Origin: Porphyrobacter sp. UBA7686
GTDB taxonomy: Bacteria > Pseudomonadota > Alphaproteobacteria > Sphingomonadales > Sphingomonadaceae
NCBI GenBank assembly: GCA_002482865.1
Contig: DLGU01000106.1
Location: 12,708-17,808 of the forward strand
Reading direction: 5' to 3'
DNA: 5,101 nucleotides
Shown here: positions 1 through 5,101 of the stretch, in pieces
Layout of the letters: each line of letters begins with the position of its first letter
How positions within the stretch are numbered: position 1 is the stretch's first letter
Notes under the pieces: model-generated
Told to the model about the DNA's origin: nothing
Seen by the model: the letters and a program-made list of their open reading frames with translations, nothing else
Databases searched by the model: none
Made by a program: the position numbers and the translations under genes

Positions 1-182
1 CCATAGGGGATGGCGACGCGCAGCATATAGGCGTGGAGCTGCAGGTAGAGCCCGTTCATCAGCCGCAGCGGCTTGAACTGGTCCTCGGTCAGCTTGCCTT
101 CGAGACGGCGGCGGGCCTGATCGCGGAATTCCTCCACGCGGGCATCGACCATCGCCTGGTCGTATTGGTCGTATTTGTACAT
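1..182 (-). CDS. cysI: Nitrite/sulfite reductase haemoprotein (CysI-like), N-terminal fragment cut by the left edge
   Basis: This is the first 61 residues of a sulfite (or nitrite) reductase haemoprotein subunit, a cytoplasmic enzyme. It uses siroheme and a 4Fe-4S cluster to reduce sulfite to sulfide for cysteine synthesis. The fragment begins MYKYDQYDQAM and contains EFRDQARRRLEG, then FKPLRLMNGLYLQLHAYMLR and VAIPYG. This last stretch is the conserved start of the first ferredoxin-like half-domain in the alphaproteobacterial form of the family. The haem- and cluster-binding cysteines lie outside the window and cannot be checked. The ATG (182-180) shares its A with the TGA stop of the upstream gene (TGATG), and a weak GGAA lies just before it, which suggests translation by coupling. 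The neighbouring cobA (siroheme) and DUF2849 genes favour assimilatory sulfite reduction over nitrite reduction, but the fragment alone cannot separate the two. Confidence 0.9.
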   Translation of the reverse strand, partial: MYKYDQYDQAMVDARVEEFRDQARRRLEGKLTEDQFKPLRLMNGLYLQLHAYMLRVAIPY

Positions 183-628
183 CAGCGGGTTCCAGTGAGA
201 ACGGGCAGGCGTTCGGTGCCGAGGATCGTGCCAAGCTCCTTGAGGGTCTTGCCCTCGACTGGCACCATCTTGTGCGCGGCCCGGATGGCGGAAAAGGCAG
301 CCTGGGTGGCGGGTTCATCGTAGCCTGCCGGGGTGGGATAGCCGACCTCGACAAGGAGGTCCCAATCGCCGTCCACTGCCGGGTTGGCGATCAGGCGGTA
401 GGAGGTGAACAGGCCCTGCTCGACCGCCTTGGCGTCCATCGCGAACCAGTTGAGGAAGATGAAGGCAGTCAGATTGGCGCGCTCACCCGGCAGGGCCTTG
501 AGACGCGTCCATTCGACCACCATGGTCGTGCGGGCTTCGGCCGGGGCAGGCGTGGACACCGGTTGGGCCGCGGCGGGCGTAGCGCCGAAGGCAAAGGCCG
601 ATGCGAGGGTGACGGCAGCAGCGCGCAT
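182..628 (-). CDS. Small predicted secreted protein, possible dimeric alpha-beta barrel fold, function unknown
   Basis: I do not recognise a named family for this 148-residue protein. Residues 1-21 look like a Sec signal peptide: an Arg at position 2, a hydrophobic stretch (AVTLASAFAFGA), and an AAA/QP cleavage site after residue 21. No lipobox Cys is present, so a soluble periplasmic product is predicted. A Pro/Ala-rich linker follows (22-33). The rest reads as strand (TMVVEWTRLKA, 35-45), helix (about 49-68), strand (TSYRLIANP, 75-83), strand (DWDLLVEVGYP, 88-98) and helix (about 106-120). This order resembles ferredoxin-like dimeric alpha-beta barrels such as ABM or NIPSNAP proteins, but that is only inference from pattern. 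A Trp/Phe-rich patch (FIFLNWFAM, 56-64) could line a pocket. The gene overlaps both neighbours by TGATG, which supports it being real and expressed with the sulfite reductase. A secreted protein is unexpected between two cytoplasmic partners. Confidence 0.8.
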   Translation of the reverse strand: MRAAAVTLASAFAFGATPAAAQPVSTPAPAEARTTMVVEWTRLKALPGERANLTAFIFLNWFAMDAKAVEQGLFTSYRLIANPAVDGDWDLLVEVGYPTPAGYDEPATQAAFSAIRAAHKMVPVEGKTLKELGTILGTERLPVLTGTR

Positions 629-927
629 CAGATCACCCAGTCCCAGCCGGTCTTGTTGGCAGTGGGCACGGCAAGGTCGCGCCGCACCGTCGGGCCGAGC
701 GCGCGCACCCGGTCCTTGATGTGCGCGGGGCGCACGTGGCCGCCTGCATCGATGGTCGCCTCGATGGCGTAAGGCACGTTGACCCGGCGCGCGGCTTCCT
801 CGCGGGCGAGGATTTCTTCCGCGTCGTCACCAACGTCGACGGCATCGTCGACGAACAGCGACCAGGCGGTGCCGTTCCACCAGGTCACCGCGCCCGAGCG
901 CAGGTCATTGCCGGTGAGGATTTTCAT
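628..927 (-). CDS. DUF2849 domain protein, sulfite-reductase operon companion
   Basis: This 99-residue cytoplasmic protein matches, from memory, the DUF2849 family of small alphaproteobacterial proteins commonly encoded between the siroheme methyltransferase and the sulfite reductase haemoprotein. Recognisable parts are the start MKILTGNDLRSGAVTWW, the acidic middle (VDVGDDAEEIL), EEAARRVNVPYAIEA (about residues 44-58), and RPAHIKDRVRALGPTVRRDL (66-85) near the C-terminus. It has no signal peptide, membrane segment or Cys residues. Its biochemical role is not established; an accessory role in sulfite reduction is inferred only from gene neighbourhood. The ATG (927-925) overlaps the cobA stop as ATGA. 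A good Shine-Dalgarno GGAGAG (941-936) lies 8 nt upstream, inside the last codons of cobA. The stop overlaps the next ATG as TGATG. Confidence 0.88.
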   Translation of the reverse strand: MKILTGNDLRSGAVTWWNGTAWSLFVDDAVDVGDDAEEILAREEAARRVNVPYAIEATIDAGGHVRPAHIKDRVRALGPTVRRDLAVPTANKTGWDWVI

Positions 928-1751
928 GGCGCAATCTCTCCAATAAGGCGACCGTCATCCCGGGTTTGACCCGGGATCGCTGCCAGCAAAGCGCTTACCT
1001 CCGAGCGATCCTGACTTTCGTCAGGATGACGAGACAGGCGCGCGGTCACTTCGCCGATCACGATCAGCGCAGGGCTCTTCACAGCTTCCCGCTCCACCAG
1101 ATCGGGCAGGCCCGCCAGCAACCCGCGCAGCACCCGCATTTCCGGGCGCGCAGCGTTCTCGATCACGGCAACAGGCATCGAAGGGGCGAGGCCATCGGCC
1201 ATGAGTTTCTCGGCGATCTGCGGCGCATTGGAAACGCCCATGTAGATCACCAGCGTGCGGCCTTTGCCGGCAAGGCCGGACCAGTCCTGCTCCGCGAGGC
1301 CCTTGCACTGGCCCGCAACGAAGCTGACGATGCTGGAGGCGTCACGGTGTGTCAGCGCAATGCCACTGGCGGCAGCGGCGCCGTTGGCCGCGGAAATGCC
1401 GGGGACGACTTCGACCGGGACACCTGCTGCGCGGGCGGTTTCCGCCTCCTCGCCGCCGCGCCCGAAGATGAAAGGATCGCCGCCTTTGAGCCGCACCACA
1501 TCCCGCCCAGCCTGCGCCTCGCGCACCAGCAGAGCGTTGATGTCCTCCTGCGGCAAGGTATGGCGCGCGCGCTGCTTGGCGACCGAGATTAGCCGCGCAT
1601 CGGGCCGCGCCAGGCCGAGAATATCCGGGCCGATCAGCCCGTCATGGACGATCACTTCCGCCCGCTCGATCAGGCGGACCGCGCGCAAGGTCAGGAGGTC
1701 CACCGGACCCGGCCCCGCGCCGACGAGATAGATGGTGCCAGTCTGCTGCAT
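924..1751 (-). CDS. cobA: Uroporphyrinogen-III C-methyltransferase (SUMT), with a repeat-derived C-terminal tail
   Basis: This enzyme transfers two methyl groups from S-adenosylmethionine to uroporphyrinogen III, giving precorrin-2, the precursor of siroheme (needed by the downstream sulfite reductase) and of cobalamin. The 275-residue protein shows the family landmarks in order: the N-terminal glycine loop VGAGPGPVDLLTLRA (10-24), VIVHDGLI (33-40), VVRLKGGDPFIFGRGGEE (85-102), VVPGISA (115-121), THRDASS (134-140), YMG (170-172), and IVIGEV (230-235) at the end of the core. There is no siroheme synthase (CysG-B/Met8p-like) domain, so oxidation and iron insertion must be encoded elsewhere. Residues 241-266 are encoded by the palindromic element at 954-1030, so the natural core ends near residue 240. 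The glycine loop has Pro where many relatives have Asp (GPGD). MQQTGTIYLVG is a typical start, and no ATG, GTG or TTG precedes it in frame in the 67-bp gap. No clear Shine-Dalgarno was found there. Confidence 0.95.
   Translation of the reverse strand: MQQTGTIYLVGAGPGPVDLLTLRAVRLIERAEVIVHDGLIGPDILGLARPDARLISVAKQRARHTLPQEDINALLVREAQAGRDVVRLKGGDPFIFGRGGEEAETARAAGVPVEVVPGISAANGAAAASGIALTHRDASSIVSFVAGQCKGLAEQDWSGLAGKGRTLVIYMGVSNAPQIAEKLMADGLAPSMPVAVIENAARPEMRVLRGLLAGLPDLVEREAVKSPALIVIGEVTARLSRHPDESQDRSEVSALLAAIPGQTRDDGRLIGEIAP
936..941 (-). promoter_or_regulatory. Ribosome binding site of the DUF2849 gene, inside the cobA 3' end
   Basis: GGAGAG on the minus strand lies 8 nt before the ATG at 927-925. 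It doubles as the Gly271-Glu272 codons of cobA and sits 12 nt past the end of the palindromic element at 954-1030. It supports the ATG at 927 as the true start of the DUF2849 gene. Confidence 0.7.
954..1030. repeat. REP-like palindromic element (two hairpins within an inverted repeat) inside the cobA coding region
   Basis: The ends are GTCATCC (954-960) and GGATGAC (1024-1030). The left hairpin (957-977) is a perfect 9-bp stem with a 3-nt loop, ATCCCGGGT/ACCCGGGAT. The right hairpin (1008-1027) is a perfect 8-bp stem with a 4-nt loop, ATCCTGAC/GTCAGGAT. The two arms also pair with each other through the outer 7 bp and the inner GGATCGCT (974-981) with AGCGATCC (1004-1011), leaving a 22-nt centre. 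This architecture resembles paired REP-type repeats that, from memory, are scattered through alphaproteobacterial genomes and translate to RHPDESQD-like peptides. On the minus strand it is read in frame with cobA. No T-run follows either stem, so it is not an intrinsic terminator. Copy number cannot be judged from one window. Confidence 0.82.
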
Positions 1752-1818
1752 GACACGGCAAATGGGCCAGCGCGGCCATCCGTTCCAGCGAGAATGGTTT
1801 GGCAGCGGCGAAGCGGAA

Positions 1819-2832
1819 CTATTGCGCCTCGGGCTTGGGTGGTTCGCCGCCCTGTTCCAGCACCCCGATCAGCCGCTCCAGCTCCCCGCTTTGCCGCAGG
1901 CGCAGATCGCGCTGGGGGTAGGGAATCTCGACCCCGTGCTCCTTGAACAGCGCCCACAGATGCTTGAGCACCTCGCTGCGGACATTGCCCACGCCTTCCT
2001 CGGGATCGTTGATCCAGCAGTGGATGGTGAAATCGACCGAATTGTCGCCAAATCCGCCCCACCACACCGTTGGCGGCGGGGTGTCGAGCACGCGCCGCGC
2101 ATTCTTCGCCGCCTTCAGCATCAGCTCTTCGGCGAGCGCCATATCACTATCGTAGCTCACCCCGACCTGCACCTGAACCCGCACGTTCTTGGAGGAATAG
2201 GACCAATTTTCGACCTGATTGATCATCAGGTTTTCGTTCGGGATCAGATATTCGCGCTCATCCCGGGTGACGACCGAGATCGCGCGGATGCCGATCTTGC
2301 GGATCTGGCCGAAGGTCTGCACCCCGGCCTGATCGGTCACGGCGATAACGTCCCCCGGCTTGATCGACTTGTCCATCAGCAGGATGATGCCGGAGATGAG
2401 GTTGCCGAAGGTCTTTTGCAGGCCAAACCCGATGGCGAGACCGAAGGCCCCCGAAAACACGGTGAGCGCGGTGAGATCAATCCCGAGCAGATCGACCCCC
2501 ACGAGGAATGTCGTGATCCAGATCACGATGGTGGCGACCTTTTCGGCCAGCACGCGCTGGGTGCCGTCGAGCGCGGTCAACCGCCGCAGCGCGCTCCGGG
2601 TGAGGCGGGTCGCACCCCACGCAAAGGCGAGCACCAACAGGATAGCGGCGACCGTGAACAGCACGTCGAACGACGAGATGCGCCAATCACCGACCTCGAC
2701 CGCGAAGGTATCGAGCCGGTTGAGGATCCCTCCAATGGTCTCGCTGCGCTCGCCGATATCCTCGCGCAGATTATCCGCGCCGCTGACGATTTCTGACGAG
2801 TCCGGGGCAGGCGTGGGGGCGGGCTGGGTCAT
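1819..2832 (-). CDS. MscS-family mechanosensitive ion channel
   Basis: This 337-residue inner-membrane protein belongs to the small-conductance mechanosensitive channel family, which opens under membrane tension and releases solutes on osmotic downshock. After a Pro/acidic cytoplasm-like N-terminus (1-50), membrane segments lie at about 55-77 (DVLFTVAAILLVLAFAWGA), 98-117 (VATIVIWITTFLVGVDLLG) and 121-152. The third is the pore helix, rich in small residues: SGAFGLAIGFGLQKTFGNLI (127-146). The beta domain follows with KPGDVI (158-163) and the characteristic IPNENLM (197-203). The C-terminal alpha-beta vestibule ends with VEIPYPQRDLRL (301-312), typical of the family. Length is slightly above that of E. 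coli MscS (286). The ATG overlaps the metC stop as ATGA, and no strong Shine-Dalgarno precedes it, so it is probably coupled to metC. The stop is TAG at 1821-1819. What it conducts and why it sits among sulfur genes cannot be told from sequence. Confidence 0.95.
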   Translation of the reverse strand: MTQPAPTPAPDSSEIVSGADNLREDIGERSETIGGILNRLDTFAVEVGDWRISSFDVLFTVAAILLVLAFAWGATRLTRSALRRLTALDGTQRVLAEKVATIVIWITTFLVGVDLLGIDLTALTVFSGAFGLAIGFGLQKTFGNLISGIILLMDKSIKPGDVIAVTDQAGVQTFGQIRKIGIRAISVVTRDEREYLIPNENLMINQVENWSYSSKNVRVQVQVGVSYDSDMALAEELMLKAAKNARRVLDTPPPTVWWGGFGDNSVDFTIHCWINDPEEGVGNVRSEVLKHLWALFKEHGVEIPYPQRDLRLRQSGELERLIGVLEQGGEPPKPEAQ

Positions 2833-4022
2833 CCGGCTTGCGCCAGCGCCTGCGCCAGATCGGCGATCAGATCATCGGTATCCTCCAGCCCGATGGAAAG
2901 CCGGAGCGCGGGCTTGCCTCCGGTCGGGCAAGGCATCAGGCTGCGATAGGTCTTGGGCGTGATCGGCAGGACCAGGCTTTCAAACCCGCCCCAGCTATAG
3001 CCGATTCCGAACAGATCGAGCGCATCGGCCACGCGGGCCGAGGCTTGCGGATCTTCGCTCGCCAGCACGAAGGCGAACAGCCCGCAGCCGCCGGTGAAAT
3101 CGCGCGCCCACAAGACATGGCCAGGGGCGGAGGGTAGCATCGGGCACAGCACCTCAGCCACCTGCGGTTGCGCCTCAAGCCATTCGGCAATCCTGAGCGC
3201 CGAGCGGGTCTGCCCCTCCAGCCGGACGCCCATGGTGCGCAGGCCGCGTGCGGCGAGCGCGGCATCGTCGGGCGCAACCACTTGGCCCAGTTCCTGCGCG
3301 GTGCGGCGCAGCGCGGTGTACCAGCGCTTCCCCGCACTGGCGCTGCCCATCATCAGATCGGAATGTCCGCCGACATGCTTCGACAGGCTCATCATCACGA
3401 TGTCGCAGCCGTGTTCCAGCGCGGCGAAGCCCAAGGGGCTGGCCCAGGTGTTGTCGACCATACTCACCGCGCCATGCTGCCGGGCGATGGCGGCAAGGGC
3501 CGGGATATCGCAAACCTCGAAGGTGAGACTGCCGGGGTTTTCAAGCCACACCGCTTTCACCGGATCGGCGAACAGCGCGGCATAAGCGTCCAGATCGCGC
3601 GGGTCGAAAAAGGTCGTCGTCACCCCCATCCGCGTCAGCAGCCCCGTCGCCATGCAGCGCGAGGGGTCATAGGCGTTGTCGGCCATCAGCAACCGGTCAC
3701 CCGGTTTCACAACGCTGAGCATACACCCGGCAATCGCCGCCACGCCGCTGGGGTAAAGCTGCGTTCCGTAAGCGCCCGGCTCAATCTGGGTGAGCGCCTC
3801 TGCCAACGCCCACTGGGTCGGCGCGCCGCGGCGGCCATAGAAGAACTGCCCATCGGCATTGTTGCCGCCTGCGCTGTGGCGATCGGCGTCTGTGTCGTAG
3901 AGGTGGGTGGAGGCGCGCCAGACGGGCGGGTTCACCACCGGCCCGGTCCACTCCTTGCGCCGCCCGCCACGCACCAGCCGGGTGGCGGGCTGCAAGGGCT
4001 TGCCGCTATCGCCGCCACTCAT
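2829..4022 (-). CDS. metC: Cystathionine beta-lyase, PLP-dependent
   Basis: A cytoplasmic Cys/Met-metabolism PLP enzyme, most likely cystathionine beta-lyase, which cleaves cystathionine to homocysteine, pyruvate and ammonia for methionine synthesis. Numbering the 397-residue form from the ATG at 4022: RRKEWTGPVVNPPVWRAST lies near the N-terminus, FYGRRGAPTQWAL (60-72) carries the cofactor-phosphate-binding Tyr and Arg, LYPSGVAAI (89-97) follows, VDNTWASP (189-196) carries the Asp that pairs with the pyridine nitrogen, and SLSKHVGGHSD (212-222) has the Schiff-base Lys215. YSWGGFESL (342-350) and RLSIGLED (374-381) complete the active site. The SWGG(F/Y)ES motif favours beta-lyase over cystathionine gamma-synthase, though substrate range is broad in this family. 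An in-frame ATG exists 45 nt upstream (4067), but the 4022 start forms ATGA with the sseA stop and has AGGG 9 nt upstream. The gene overlaps mscS by ATGA at its 3' end. Confidence 0.93.
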   Translation of the reverse strand: MSGGDSGKPLQPATRLVRGGRRKEWTGPVVNPPVWRASTHLYDTDADRHSAGGNNADGQFFYGRRGAPTQWALAEALTQIEPGAYGTQLYPSGVAAIAGCMLSVVKPGDRLLMADNAYDPSRCMATGLLTRMGVTTTFFDPRDLDAYAALFADPVKAVWLENPGSLTFEVCDIPALAAIARQHGAVSMVDNTWASPLGFAALEHGCDIVMMSLSKHVGGHSDLMMGSASAGKRWYTALRRTAQELGQVVAPDDAALAARGLRTMGVRLEGQTRSALRIAEWLEAQPQVAEVLCPMLPSAPGHVLWARDFTGGCGLFAFVLASEDPQASARVADALDLFGIGYSWGGFESLVLPITPKTYRSLMPCPTGGKPALRLSIGLEDTDDLIADLAQALAQAG

Positions 4023-4876
4023 TCGGCCGGGCCCTGAAGCTTGGGCGTATCGGGATCGGCGCCCCATTCGCTCCAGCTGCCATCATAGAGTGCGGTGTCG
4101 TGCTTGCCGATCAGGTGCATCGCGAACATCAGCACGCTGGCGGTGACGCCGCTACCGCAGGTGGTGGTGACGGGTTGGTCGAGGTCGATCCCGGCAGCGA
4201 TCAAAGCGGCGCGGATGGCGTCGGGCGATTTGTAGGTTCCATCAGCGTTCAGCACGCCGCCGAACGGCAGGTTCAGCGCGCCCGGAATGCGCCCGTTGGG
4301 GCCGCCATGCACCGGGTCGATGCCGGTCCCGTACACCCGGTCAGCCCCGCGAGCATCGAGCACCTGTTCGCGGCCGCTGGCGATGTTGGCGAGCATATCG
4401 GCCTTGCTGCGCACCCGCCGGGGCGGGGCGAGGTGGGCCGGGGCGATGGTTGCGCCATGCTCCGCGCCGCTGCCGAGCGCGCGGCCTTCAGCACGCCACT
4501 TGCCCAGACCCCCATCAAGGATCGCGACATTGTCCCAGCCCATCGCGGTCAGCACGAACCACGCCCGCGCCGAGGTGCGGATTGCGCTGTCGTCATAGAG
4601 GATGATCGCGTCCTCGCCCCGCACCCCCAGCAGGCCGAGCCGCGCGGCGAGTTGGTCGGGGGTCGGGAAGGCGTAGGGCACGCTCGAACCGGCATCGAAC
4701 AGGCTGGCCAGCCCGAGGAACCGCGCGCCGGGAATGTGCCCGGCAGCAAATTCGGCCCCCGCATCGCGCGCGGCGGCGGGCAAGTGGTAGGAGGCATCAA
4801 GGACGGCAAGACCCGGCGCGCCAAGGTTATCGGCGAGCCATTCGGTCGAAACGAGCGCAGAAGGAAGCTTGGTCAT
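4019..4876 (-). CDS. sseA: 3-mercaptopyruvate sulfurtransferase (two rhodanese domains)
   Basis: This enzyme transfers sulfur from 3-mercaptopyruvate (made from cysteine by transamination) to thiols or cyanide, releasing pyruvate. The 285-residue protein has the usual tandem rhodanese layout. The inactive N-terminal domain (about 8-130) shows LVSTEWLADNLG, AGHIPGARF (45-53), YDDSAIRTSARAWFVL (94-109) and ILDGGLGKW (119-127). The catalytic C-terminal domain (about 155-280) shows VLDARGADRVYG (172-183), GRIPGALNLPF (195-205), and the active-site loop CGSGVTAS (240-247) with catalytic Cys240. The CGSGVTA loop is typical of mercaptopyruvate sulfurtransferase rather than thiosulfate sulfurtransferase, which usually has CRKGVTA. 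YDGSWSEWG (264-272) closes the family core. The ATG at 4876 was chosen over an in-frame TTG at 4912 because AGGAAA sits 6 nt upstream of it and the protein then starts at the usual place. The stop overlaps metC as ATGA. Confidence 0.93.
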   Translation of the reverse strand: MTKLPSALVSTEWLADNLGAPGLAVLDASYHLPAAARDAGAEFAAGHIPGARFLGLASLFDAGSSVPYAFPTPDQLAARLGLLGVRGEDAIILYDDSAIRTSARAWFVLTAMGWDNVAILDGGLGKWRAEGRALGSGAEHGATIAPAHLAPPRRVRSKADMLANIASGREQVLDARGADRVYGTGIDPVHGGPNGRIPGALNLPFGGVLNADGTYKSPDAIRAALIAAGIDLDQPVTTTCGSGVTASVLMFAMHLIGKHDTALYDGSWSEWGADPDTPKLQGPAE

Positions 4877-5101
4877 GTCCGGTTTCCTAGCGTGCCGCGG
4901 GCGGCGGCGCAAAGGGCGCGGGCAGGCAATGGGCAGTCAGGGCGGCGGCGGGACAGAAGCCTAGGTGCTTTCCTACTCATGCCTGCGCTGACAAGATTGC
5001 CGGAATGACCCGCCCCATGCGCCTATTCGTCCTTTCAGATTGGGCTGCGGGTGGGGGCAGGTCTTTCTTCCTTAGACAGTGTCTCATGTGTCTCCAACAC
5101 G
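4877..5101. other. Gene-poor upstream region of the sseA operon; promoter presumed but not identified
   Basis: This 225-bp stretch should hold the promoter of the sseA-metC-mscS set, but no box pair close to the alphaproteobacterial sigma-70 consensus stands out on either strand. Visible structure includes an 11-bp direct repeat GGGCGGCGGCG (4899-4909 and 4940-4950), a tandem GTGTCTC with 9-bp period (5079-5085 and 5088-5094), and an AGACA/TGTCT inverted repeat (5074-5084). Three short open frames cannot be settled. On the minus strand, 5087-4977 encodes 36 residues (MRHCLRKKDLPPPA...) with GGAG 4 nt before its ATG. Another minus frame enters from the right edge and stops at 5035, and could be the tail of an upstream gene. 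A plus frame starts at 5005 and is still open at the edge. None resembles a known protein to me. Confidence 0.45.
4883..4888 (-). promoter_or_regulatory. Ribosome binding site of sseA
   Basis: AGGAAA on the minus strand lies 6 nt before the ATG at 4876-4874. It is one of the two clearest Shine-Dalgarno sequences in the window, as expected for the first gene of a coupled operon. It decides between the ATG and the upstream TTG at 4912. Confidence 0.7.

Noticed and set aside
954..1030. Intrinsic terminator formed by the palindromes at the end of cobA
   Set aside because: Neither stem is followed by a T-run on either strand, the element is inside the reading frame, and coupled genes continue downstream.
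1732..2796. A 354-codon plus-strand open frame opposite the channel gene
   Set aside because: It is antisense to a clear MscS protein, and its translation is rich in His, Asp, Arg and Gln with no recognisable domain, as expected from the complement of GC-rich coding DNA.
3168..4037. A 289-codon plus-strand open frame opposite metC
   Set aside because: It covers the opposite strand of the PLP enzyme, with low-complexity Ala/Arg/His/Gly composition and no motif.
4023..4067. A 15-residue N-terminal extension of MetC from the ATG at 4067
   Set aside because: It would lie entirely within sseA, has no supporting family similarity, and the ATG at 4022 gives the ATGA overlap used by the neighbouring genes.
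4877..4912. A 12-residue N-terminal extension of SseA from a TTG at 4912
   Set aside because: The extension is Arg-rich and unlike the family, and the ATG at 4876 has AGGAAA at a good distance.
4100..5008. A 302-codon plus-strand open frame opposite sseA
   Set aside because: It mirrors the sulfurtransferase coding region and shows no domain pattern; it is a GC-driven shadow.
5069..5097. Candidate promoter on the minus strand (TTGGAG, 17 bp, TAAGGA)
   Set aside because: The spacing is right but the -10 hexamer matches consensus poorly, and similar pairs arise by chance in this region.
5005..5101. Start of a divergent plus-strand gene (MTRPMRLFVLSDW...) running off the right edge
   Set aside because: There is no usable Shine-Dalgarno sequence, and codons such as CTA, TCA, GCT, GGT and AGG do not match the G/C-ending codon use of the real genes. 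Too short to decide.

Overview
The window is GC-rich and every supported gene lies on the minus strand. Codon use, the gene order and the protein variants point to an alphaproteobacterium, most likely of the Sphingomonadales (Erythrobacter/Sphingomonas-like). That placement is inference, since no marker gene is present.

Read in the direction of transcription, from the right edge to the left, the layout is as follows. A 225-bp gene-poor leader (4877-5101) comes first. Then come sseA (3-mercaptopyruvate sulfurtransferase, 4876-4019), metC (cystathionine beta-lyase, 4022-2829), an MscS-family channel (2832-1819), a 67-bp gap, cobA (uroporphyrinogen-III C-methyltransferase, 1751-924), a DUF2849 protein (927-628), a small predicted secreted protein (628-182), and the first 61 codons of a nitrite/sulfite reductase haemoprotein (cysI-like, 182 to beyond the left edge). 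Five of the six gene junctions overlap (three ATGA, two TGATG), so the set looks like one translationally coupled operon, or two if the 67-bp gap before cobA holds a promoter.

The genes fit a sulfur theme. CobA starts siroheme synthesis, and siroheme is the cofactor of the sulfite reductase that makes sulfide for cysteine. MetC moves sulfur from cystathionine to homocysteine. SseA moves sulfur from 3-mercaptopyruvate to thiophilic acceptors. The DUF2849 protein is a companion of unknown role often seen beside sulfite reductase genes. The channel and the secreted protein have no obvious place in this pathway and are the unexpected members.

The most striking non-gene structure is a 77-bp element of two hairpins within a larger inverted repeat (954-1030). 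It sits in the 3' end of cobA and is translated in frame as a tail of about 26 residues. It looks like a dispersed REP-type palindromic repeat that has become protein-coding. No RNA genes, CRISPR arrays, insertion sequences or convincing terminators were seen. I found no clearly new multi-gene system.
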